From assembly GCA_964017065.1 (NCBI GenBank), contig OZ024783.1, forward strand, positions 11,726,313-11,790,312: a stretch of 64,000 nucleotides of DNA, given 5' to 3'. The DNA comes from Haliclona indistincta (Eukaryota > Porifera > Demospongiae > Haplosclerida > Chalinidae). How positions within the stretch are numbered: position 1 is the first letter of the stretch; each line of letters starts with the position of its first letter. Positions 13,201 to 22,276 of this stretch are shown here, one piece after another. The position numbers and the translations under genes are program-made. The notes beneath the pieces were generated by a model. It saw nothing but the letters and a program-made list of their open reading frames with translations, did not search any database and was not told the origin of the DNA.

Positions 13201-16200
13201 ATAAGGTGCAATCCTAGTTGTTTGGGGTTTCGAGGTCAAACACCACTTCATAATGCTTGTCAAAAGGGTAGTATGGATCTTGTTGAGTATCTTATCTCTG
13301 AACATGGTTGTGACCCTAACTTACCAGACAACGATAGTAACATGCCAATACACATTGCTTGTCTTTATGGTCAATTCGACATAGTCAAGTACCTCATCAC
13401 TGAAATAAAGTGCAATCCTAGTTGTTTGGGCTATCTAGGTCAAACAATACTTCATATTGCTTGTCATGAGGGTAGTATGGATCTAGTTGAGTATCTTATC
13501 TCTGAACATGGTTGTGACCCATCGTTACCAGACAATAATTGTGACCTGCCAATACACATTGCTAGTCTTTATGGTCACTTCGACATAGTCAAATACCTCA
13601 TCACTGAAATGAAGTGCAATCCTAGTTGTTTGGGGTTTCAAGGTCAAACACCACTTCATAATGCTTGTGAAAAGGGTAGTATGGATCTTGTTGAGTATCT
13701 GATTGTAGAGCACAGTTGTGACCCAAACTTACCAGACAATGATGGTAAAATGCCGATACACATTGCTTGTCTTTATGGTCACTTCGACATAGTCAAATAC
13801 CTCATCACTGAAATAAGGTGCAATCCAAGTTGTTTGGGGTTTCGAGGTCGAACACCACTTCATAATGCTTGTCAAAACGGTAGTATGGATCTTGTTGAGT
13901 ATCTGATTGTAGAGCACAGTTGTGACCCAAACTTTCCAGACAATGATGGTTACATGCCAATACACATTGCTTGTCTTATGGGTCACTTTGACATAGTCAA
14001 GTACCTCATCACTGAAATGAGGTGCAATCCTAGTTGTTTGGGGTTTCGAGGTCGAACACCACTTCATATTGCTTGTGAAAAGGGTAGTATGGATCTTGTT
14101 GAGTATCTGATTGTAGAGCACAGTTGTGACCCAAACTTTCCAGACAATGATGGTTACATGCCAATACACATTGCTAGTCTTTTTGGTCACTTCGACATAG
14201 TCAAGTACTTCATTACCGTAATGAAGTGCAATCCTAGTTGTTTGGGGTTTCAAGATCGAACACCACTTCATAATGCTTGTCAAAAGGGTAGTATGGATCT
14301 TGTTGAGTATCTTATCACTGATCATGGTTGTGACCCATCGTTACCAGACAATAATTGTAACCTGCCAATACACATTGCTAGTCTTTTTGGTCACTTTGAC
14401 ATAGTCAAGTACTTCATTACTGAAACGAAGTGCAATCCTAGTTGTTTGGGGTTTCGAGGTCGAACACCACTTTATAATGCTTGTCAAAAGGGTAGTATGG
14501 ATCTTGTTGAGTATCTGATTGTAGAGCACAGTTGTGACCCAAACTTTCCAGACAATGATGGTTACATGCCAATACACATTGCTTGTCTTTATGGTCACTT
14601 CGACATAGTCAAGTACTTCATTACTGAAACGAAGTGCAATCCTAGTTGTTTGGGGTTTCGAGGTCGAACACCACTTTATAATGCTTGTGAAAAGGGTAGT
14701 ATGGATCTTGTTGAGTATCTGATTGTAGAGCACAATTGTGACCCAAACTTTCCAGACAATGATGGTAACATGCCAATACACATTGCTAGTCTTTTTGGTC
14801 ACTTCGACATAGTCAAGTACTTCATTACCGTAATGAAGTGCAATCCTAGTTGTTTGGGGTTTCAAGATCGAACACTACTTCATTATGCTTGTCAGAAAGG
14901 TAATTTGGATCTTGTTCAGTATCTCATCATAGAACATGATATTAGTCCAGCTGTTTTCGATGGAGTTCTCATGACACCTTTGCATGTTGCTTGTAGGCAT
15001 GGCCACGTATCTGTTGTACAGTGGCTTTTGCAAGATAGACGAACAAATGCTTTTGGCGTAGACAAGTATGGTCATACTCCGGTTCACTTTGCTGAGCTCA
15101 GTAATAACAGTTATGAATTATTGAAATTATTTAGGCCACTTATACGGTCCCGAGAAGATTATCCTATTCATACATTTACTAAAGCTGTTCTTACCGGAAG
15201 CAGTAGAGCTGGAAAAAGCTCTCTTGCCAGAGTGATTATAGATCAAGCTACTGATAATTCTTGTCATAGTTTTAGTAAGACTCAACTGAGTAACAATGTA
15301 CCTGAAAAGACCTCTTTTGTGAGGAGGAAAGTACCTCTGAGTGTGTGTCGTATTGAAGATATGGAATTGAATATTACCCCATACTCTGGTGATAAACATG
15401 ACAAAGTGTATTTTAGTTCATGCAGTGATGATGAAGTCAATTTTAGTCTATTTCATGATGAAGTTGAGCAAGTAACTAAAATGGATACCTTCACTGCTGG
15501 AATAGATTCATGTGTCGTTAGGAGTGAGAGGTTTGGAAATATTGTCCTGTATGACCTGGCAGGTCAATCTGAATACTACTTTAGTCAAAGTGTTATTATG
15601 GAGACTGTGTTACAGAAGACACCAGCCATCTTTATCAACCTTGTTGACCTTAGCAAGAATGAAGAAGAAATAACTCTAGATATCCATCACTGGCTCACTT
15701 TCATTGAAAATGCTACTTCTAAAACTCAAGAAAAGTCTTGTGTTGTGATGGTTGGCAGTCATACTGATCTTCTTGATAAAAATCAGTTGAAAGAAAGAGC
15801 CAGATTAGTGAAAGATCTAGTTGACAGGAGAGTGAAGAAACAAAAATACGTAGGATTTGTAGGAATTGATTGCCGTGCAGTAAATGCTGATATTACCGAC
15901 AAGTTATTTCCTCTTCTTTTCAATTGCCACAGTACTATATCTGCTTATTCTCAACCAGTGAGTGTTTACTGCCACATGTTGTATGCATTTCTTCAAACAA
16001 AACTTGATAAACCAGCTTGTCAGTTACAGGGTCTTGTCTCTGTTCTTACTGCTGAAGAGGAGTCACTTGTACCTTCAAATATACCTATCCTCAGTGAATT
16101 GTTGGAAGACCTGAGTGGTAAAGGTGTTATTATCTACCTGAAGAATGGGCAGTGCTTAGAGAAGAGCTGGGTTGTAGTAAAGAGAGAGATCATTTTAAAA

Positions 16201-18007
16201 GATGTAAATGGAGAACTATTTAAACCAAAGTATTTCCGTGGGTATCATCCAATTGCCAGCAGTACTGGTATAATCCGTATGTCATCTCTTGCAGAGCTGT
16301 TTCCTCAGTATGATCCCAATATGCTTGTAGAACTAATGGTCAGGCTTGAGTTCTGCCATCCAGTAAATTTGTCTGGAATCTTGACTAACCTCCAACCAAT
16401 AAGTGCTTCCATGGAAAATTCAGCAGATATATTTCTTTTCTTTCCATCTCTGTTAATTGCCAAGCGACCACCGATCGTTGATAGTGATGATTATTCTCAA
16501 CTGGTTGGTTTTGGATGGTGTCTGGGTTGCATGGACTATGAGTATCAATTTCTCACTAGCCGGTTTCTTCATGTTCTTCTTCTTCGTCTGGCCTACAGCT
16601 TTCCTCTGCCTAGTAGGAAGTACTCGAAAGGTCACAATCTTTATGGTCTTGAGCAGATGTGTACTGTGTGGACAAACGGCATTTTATGGAATAATAGTAA
16701 TGGTATCAAAACTGTAGTAGAGGTTATTCAGCAAAATCGTTGGGTGGTAGTAACAATGTATCACAAGGAGGATACTACATGCAAACCAGTGGAGTACAGC
16801 AAGCATCGCAGTGCTGTGATCAGGCTGATTCTAGAACTTCAAAAGGAACTGGCTCCAGACTTAGACACATTTGAGTGTCTGATCTCACCCTCTTTACTTC
16901 AACAGTCTCCACCAGAACATCTTCCTGAGTCAGACCTTTTCACCATTACAGATGTTGCTAGCGCGATGCTTTGCCGTAGATCATGTATTCTCAGCTACAA
17001 GGATGGTAGCAATCAGCTGTCTACTGAGAAAGCTGTGTTCTTTGAGCCATATCATCTTTTAAGTCCTTCCTCTGTGTGTGAGCTAATGAACAGCAGCAAG
17101 AGTGACCAGCCAGTCTCCTCTGTCCTCCTTAATGAAGTGAGGGAATGCTGCCAGCAGCCTCAGTTGGAATCACAGAGCCACGATAGTTTGAAACATCATT
17201 TGGACAGAATGAGCATCTTCGCAGGAAGAAATCCACTAGTGAGTGAATGTGTACTTTTTAGATTGTGATTAACTTTTGATGCAGGAAGTGGCTGAACTAG
17301 ACCCAGATACTATAATCAGAGAAAATGCATCACAGGGTACAAGAGGTGTGTATGTAAGAAGCAACAATCCATTTTATTATCATCTTATTCCTTTATATAG
17401 AGGAACCAGTATCATGTTATAACTTATCACAAGTACCTGATGGCACATTAGGTGATTTATGATGAACGAACAATGCAATTGTGTATTACTAACCTCCATT
17501 ATTACAGATGACTCTCACCTATCAGTTTTAGTAGCTGCATTACGTTCAGTGCATCAGTGGTTCCCTCTTGGAATCCATCTTGGTTTAAGTTGCCCCACTT
17601 TAAAAATTATTGAACAAAATGAGAGGGGACAAGTGGAGAGGTGCAGGATAGAAATGTTAGATGTATGGCTGAAGGGTCCTGAAGAGAAACGTAGTAAACA
17701 CTACCTTCAGTTAGCTCTGCAACAACTGTCTCCTGAGGAACATCAAGTAATCATACACAACATGCTAACAACTACAGTACTGCATGTGGAGGAATTTATT
17801 ATGCTTCACTGCAAGTGTATATACATTTTGGTTCTATAATACTAAGAGAATTATTGTGAAACTGGTTTGGCTTGTCTGGAACCCAACTAGGAATTTTTTA
17901 CTGACACCTGCATCATGTTTGTGAACTCAGCTTTTGTTCTTTTACAGGTCACAGATGATCAGGTAGCAATACTTCAGACAAGAAAGCGACCCTTCTCATC
18001 ACGTTAA
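4300..18007 (+). CDS. Giant ankyrin-ROC-COR-Death protein, copy 1 (4446 aa)
   Basis: Five exons fit in phase: 4300-17238, 17285-17336, 17401-17451, 17508-17746, 17948-18007. The ATG at 4300 is chosen because a splice acceptor lies 13 bases upstream and the frame before it is not exonic. Residues about 55-3610 hold about 105 ankyrin repeats, nearly all in near-identical 68-residue pairs (TPLHxACxKGSMDLVEYL, then LPIHIASLYGHFDIVKYL). A ROC-type GTPase follows: P-loop GSSRAGKSS at 3633, DLAGQ at 3752, SHTD at 3820. A COR-like region comes next (SWVVVKREIILKDVNG; about 3890-4100). Exon 4 encodes a Death domain (about 4348-4428, with EMLDVWLKG) and exon 5 a basic tail, TRKRPFSSR. Domain order resembles DAPK1 without its kinase. 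The role is inferred to be an intracellular sensor or scaffold; the ligand is unknown. No lesions seen despite its size. Confidence 0.88.
4678..14880 (+). repeat. Tandem array of 50 modules of 204 bp (100 ankyrin repeats)
   Basis: The distance between equivalent histidine codons at 4678 and 14881 is 10,203 bases: 50 x 204 plus one extra codon near 4978 (NLQPIHIAS instead of NLPIHIAS). Modules differ by few substitutions. Much of the variation falls in a few slots: the residues after CLG (FRGQ, YLGQ, HLGR, QLGQ, CQGR, FQDR), the loop SLYG/CRYG/CLMG/SLCG, and the segment ITEHGC/ISEHGC/IVEHSC/ITDHGC. Each module also keeps about five cysteines, including the pattern KCNPSCLG. Register never breaks the frame. 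Confidence 0.93.
5700..13310 (+). repeat. Higher-order duplication inside the ankyrin array (18-19 module period)
   Basis: Rare module variants recur in the same order at a fixed offset of 3672 bases (18 x 204): for example the LGCQGRTLLHYACQKGNLDL module at about 6091 and 9763, the HQGSIDLVEYL module at about 6734 and 10406, and MGYLGRTPLH at about 8530 and 12202. About 5.7-8.8 kb therefore equals about 9.4-12.47 kb. Beyond about 12.47 kb the offset becomes 3876 (19 x 204), indicating gain of one module before the match to about 8.8-9.43 kb resumes at 12.67-13.3 kb. Confidence 0.85.
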
Positions 18008-19260
18008 AGTTAGTTGAATCAGTGAGTGTAGTTGACTATATTGCCTAGGTATTCAAATTAATCTCAATTTCTTTCTGCAGGTGAAATAGTGAATCACTCA
18101 ATTTTTTCCAGCCCTTAACAACCTATTCCGCAACTTAATTCTTAATTTGCCTTTGGTCTCTTCTCTAATCAAGAGTTGTATTCTTTAAACTGGATTCTAA
18201 CTGCTCCTTTCATTCTATCTCTTTGTCTTTGATCCTTCTGTCTAATTTGGGATCAAAATAATTTAATAAATATTATTATTGATGGATTCGTATACCATCA
18301 ACCTTGTTTCCTTGGCTCTTCTCATCCACCACTCTTTCCTCTGACGTGTTTCCTGATAGAGTCATGCACTGGATCTACTCAGAATCTAACTAAACTCTTC
18401 ACTTTTCTGTTACAAGATTCATATCTTGTTTCTTCTTTGGATGGATAAGATCAAATTAAACTGGGAAACAACTTTTATTATGCTCGCAATCTAAACACTC
18501 CTTTCCTTCTTTCTTTACTCTTGATCCTTCCTGTCTAATTGAGGATCAAAATAATTTAATATCTAATCGAGTCATCAGTCATGTACCATCATACTCCTGC
18601 ACAAGACATCTTGTCTAATTGTAGGATCGAATCATGACTATATTGAGAGTTGAATTCAAACAAATGTTTTGTCTGGCTTTCTATAAGTGAGATCATTCGT
18701 TCTTCATTTTGAAGGTAGCCAACAGTCACCATCTATATCGTTTGGTTACATACAGCTGACTACTTGCTCAAGTACCAAATTAACTCATCCTCTTCTCATA
18801 ATTGTTTACTCTGCATGGTCTTTCGATTTCTTCATAATGATTAACTCTTTACCAACGATATAAAAATCCTTTTTGTAATCAGGTATAGCTGAATACTTTT
18901 CCTTTTAGATTCTATGCTTGTTATGGACAACACAACTGAAGTTTTTCATGAATTACTAGCTTTTATTTTTGTCAAAGTCAATAAAAATTGTATGCATGAC
19001 GTACACAATGATCTTGCAGTTCCCTATGTACATGTATCTATGTTGAGAAGTTTAAGTGTATATCACATTGTTGATCGATTCCTAAATAACAGTCACTGAT
19101 TAAAAATGCTGTGTAGATCTTTTGTGCTGGATTGTCAGGAGAGAGGAAAGTGAGAGAGACTCTGGTCTTTTTCCTCATTACACCAACTCTCTTCAAAGCG
19201 AGTAGCTCTTTCGAGTCCACCTCACCAAGAACTAACCACCAGCCTTCGTCCTTTGCCTTT
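18008..19260. other. 3' flank of ankyrin gene 1, no gene seen
   Basis: To about 18.98 kb this matches 58.22-59.03 kb downstream of the second ankyrin gene. It contains an imperfect direct repeat about 290 bases apart (CTTTGATCCTTCTGTCTAAT near 18,227 and TCTTGATCCTTCCTGTCTAA near 18,519, each followed by GGATCAAAATAATTTAATA). After about 18.99 kb the two units diverge, so the stretch from there to about 22.19 kb is specific to unit 1. Confidence 0.5.
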
Positions 19261-19262
19261 TA

Positions 19263-21480
19263 GTCAGGTGGCTTAGCATTGATTTTTAGGATTACCGTGC
19301 AATTGCGGACAAAAGCGCCAAACTTTCTCAGTTGAATCTTTAGAGGATACTAGTTAGTTTTTGCCTAGGAGCCCACGTGAAATATCTATGGGAAACTTTT
19401 TATAAATAAAAGTATGTACTGCAATAAAATTCATTGAATAGTAATAAACCTATCAGATAATTGGTGCTAAACCATGTGTAAATGTGTGAAAGTGCCATGC
19501 TTGATGACTACAGAGGCAATTTGAGGATGAGTATCTGCCTGATACGATATTGCAACCCAGCAGTTATTCTTCAAACAAGTTTCTAGTTTTGTTGAAACAA
19601 TCCAGAAAAATGGGTAATCCCTTCTCAAATGATTTTTTGAGTTAATAATACTTGACAACCGAAACTACATGTAAGTGCCTGCGGAAACAGTATCAAATAA
19701 TGATTTGTACAAAATGGAAGATGAAGGCAAGAAACAGTATGATGCTTATGTAAAGACAGTTCTTGAGAATCGTACAGCTTCTATTCCTGCATGACACGAT
19801 CAAAAAGAATTCCTTTGCACTTTTCAAGAGACTCAACTACAAAGCAACATCCAAGCAAGGTAAGAAGATCAAGCTACTTCAAAATAATGTGGCACTTTTT
19901 GGTCAGCTATACATATCAATGCAAAACTTAGAAGGGTACCTAAAAGAATTTTTTTGCCCACGAAGTACAATCATTTCCACCATCATTGTCTGTCTTTGGA
20001 AAAAATCTATCTGCCTGGCTCCAAATCAGACATGCTTTCATGTATTGTGTGTCCTGCTGAAGATTGCAGTCCACCATCTTATGGCTCTACTGTGCTTGAT
20101 GGTGAGGTAGTCGATCACATGCGAACTGCAAAAACTGTTTGTACATAAATTTTGATGAATAATGCAAATCAAGTATATCCCATACTTAATTATTAGTCTT
20201 CATTAAGAGTGGATGTAGTATGGGACACATGCAAAACCGACAATCTTAAGGAGTCAACAAGAGAGAAGAGAGGAAAAGGATTGCGGAGAAAAGAATCTGG
20301 TAAAACAAAATACTCAACAACTGCATGGATGGATTTTCCGCGTGACCCAAATAACAATTGAATTTCTTGCTGCAAAAGTTGCTAATACCACTTTACCAAT
20401 CAATAATAATTATATATCACATCTGGTGAATCAGCAATTTTTACAGCTATGACAGGATGCAATCATGAGGAGGCAGACACCAGAATCGTTGTTCATAATT
20501 ATTATACATGCACTGCAACAAGGAATGAAAAGTGTTAAGGTTCGCACTGCAGACACTGATGTCATTGCCATCTTGGTTGCAATGGTTGATGCATTCTTTG
20601 ACTTGAAGTTAACCCATCCATGTGTGGATATTTGGGTGGCCTTTGGAACAGGTAAGAGCTTTGAGTATTTAAATAGCAAAGCAATCAGTAGCCACATTGG
20701 AGTAGCAAAGGCTCGTGCTTTACTGATGTTTTATGCATTAACTGGCTGTGACACAACATCAGCATTTAAAGGAAGAGGTAAAAAACAGCATGGCAGGCTT
20801 ATGAGGAGGGTATTTGGCTACTCACCCATAATGTTGCTGTGCTGTATGACAATAGACAAGTTTTCTCAGTTTTGTAAACAAAGCCAGAAAAGAGTTGTTT
20901 TGCCGCAAAAGCCAAACTATTGACAATATTCCACCTACTTAATAATATCACTACTCCAACATACATAGCACGCTGTGTACCAAGCTGGAGTTTGGACAAG
21001 GACTCAGGCGCATCAAATTTTACCATCTCCTAATCAATTTGCTTAGTCCAAGGCTACATCTGGTTTATGGGAGCCTGTTTGGAAAACCATTCCACAAGTC
21101 TCAAAAGCAATAATCCATGTTCTCAGTTAATCAAATGTGTATGCAAAGGAGATTGCACTAGATGTAATTTAAATGTGCAATTGCAACATTTCATCAATCT
21201 TTTTGCAACTTTGTTGAACTAAAATAGTTTACATTGTGCCTAGAAGAATATTAGAAGAAATTTTGAACATCAAATTATTAGCTATCCGTTTGTATAAGCA
21301 TGTTTGCAAAAACAAAATGGCTTCTACTAAGGTGTTAATGTTATATCCCAGGATTCATGAATTTTTGAATTTTCAAGTGGGCTCCTAGGCTAATTCTGTA
21401 GAGGAGGTTCAAGTAATGCTGCATGCAAAATTTGGTGCTTTTGTCCGCAAATGCACGGTAATTTTGCTAAGCCACCTGAC
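19263..21480. mobile_element. 2.2-kb transposon with about 130-bp terminal inverted repeats, TA-flanked
   Basis: The ends read GTCAGGTGGCTTAGCA and TGCTAAGCCACCTGAC, each flanked by TA (19261-19262 and 21481-21482). The inverted repeats continue inward for roughly 130 bases, sharing ATTACCGTGCA, TTGCGGACAAAAGC and CCTAGGAGCCCAC. The interior carries the decayed protein annotated separately. No transposase of a familiar superfamily is visible, and a 2-bp TA duplication alone does not assign it. Confidence 0.7.
19960..20860 (+). pseudogene. Decayed protein of an uncharacterised transposon-associated family (EEADTR ... GCDTTS)
   Basis: Pieces in shifting frames read LPGSKSDMLSCIVCPAEDCS, YGSTVLDGEVVDHMRTAKT, VDVVWDTCKTDNLKESTR, KRGKGLRRK, then CNHEEADTRIVVH. 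A one-base insertion near 20,490 shifts the frame to IIHALQQGMKSVKVRTADTD, and ALTGCDTTSAFKGRGKK follows. I know this motif set from many cnidarian and sponge hypothetical proteins. The spacing of acidic motifs (EEADTR, DTD) before a GCD motif recalls FEN1/XPG-type PIN nucleases; that is my inference, not an established assignment. Several stops make this copy non-functional. Confidence 0.6.
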
Positions 21481-21829
21481 TATTTGGACATAGTGGGGCG
21501 TGAGCACGACCATCACTATCCTGGTAAGAAAATAATAATTAATATCAACAGGACAGAGTTTTTAAAACTAAAGCAAAAAGCATTTTAAGCAGTGTCTAGC
21601 TTTAGTACTTTGAATGTTTGACTGACATATCCCGTGTGGTAATAACCAAAACTAAAGTCTACAACTATGTGCATTTGCTACTTGGAACTTTGTTCTTAAA
21701 TTTACATTCACCCCTTGTAAGTACAGCGGACTTGAGTTTTGTTAGAACCAAGCTGGGCGCTTCTTCCTTTATATACGTTCCTGGTACTTTCAATAAGTGG
21801 TTCAACAAGCATAATTATTAATGGCAGCA

Positions 21830-22078
21830 CTAGGCAATCACAAGCTCCAGACTCACTTTTCCTCTTAACTTGATTCTCTCCAGAGTCACATCCAGAACAC
21901 ACTCTTGCCCACAAGGAACAGTCACCCACTCTTCACCAACCATTCTACCGTTAGCCGCACTGTGACCCAGGGTCATTTTCTTTCCCTTTCCTTTCTCTTC
22001 ATAATCCTCTAACTGAAGCTTAAGAGACCAGCTAACAATGAGGAGAGTAAGCTGCCATAGTACTTTTTCAACCTGCAT
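21830..22078 (-). CDS. Possible small secreted or partial protein, unrecognised
   Basis: An 82-codon minus-strand frame starts with a hydrophobic stretch (VLWQLTLLIVSW) that could be a signal peptide and continues with a charged segment (LEDYEEKGKGKK, then CVLDVTLERIKLRG). Base composition is richer in G+C than the surroundings. It lies in the part of unit 1 that has no counterpart in unit 4. No homologue is recognised, so it may be one exon of a gene, a gene fragment or chance. Confidence 0.25.
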   Translation of the reverse strand: MQVEKVLWQLTLLIVSWSLKLQLEDYEEKGKGKKMTLGHSAANGRMVGEEWVTVPCGQECVLDVTLERIKLRGKVSLELVIA

Positions 22079-22276
22079 GATAAACTTAAAATGAGGAGTA
22101 CAAACTTCATGCCAAAAACTGCATGACTATCAGTAGTAATTTGCAAAGTGCAGGATAAACCTTTTAATTTAAGTCTGTATGTGTTAAAACCCCAACTTAC
22201 TCTAGTGATAGCTACAAATTTGCTGTGGTATTAAAAGCTGCAGTGAGGCCTAGCAAACTCACTGAGCAATTTCATG

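Noticed and set aside
4750..14865. Regularly spaced minus-strand frames of about 62 codons under both ankyrin arrays
   Set aside because: They recur every 204 bases because the module repeats; they are antisense shadows of the ankyrin coding sequence with no independent support.
4678..14880. CRISPR-like direct repeats
   Set aside because: The 204-bp repeat is coding, in frame and without spacers; the genome is eukaryotic.
16453..16717. Overlapping frames on both strands inside the COR region, some hydrophobic
   Set aside because: They lie fully within the long ankyrin-ROC-COR-Death frame and recur in copy 2 only because the parent sequence is conserved.
17459..17839. Death-domain exon extended to the stop at 17,839
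   Set aside because: CATCAA then GTAATC is a good donor, and splicing to 17,948 (GTCACAGATGATCAG) gives a tail conserved in both copies, whereas the extension differs.
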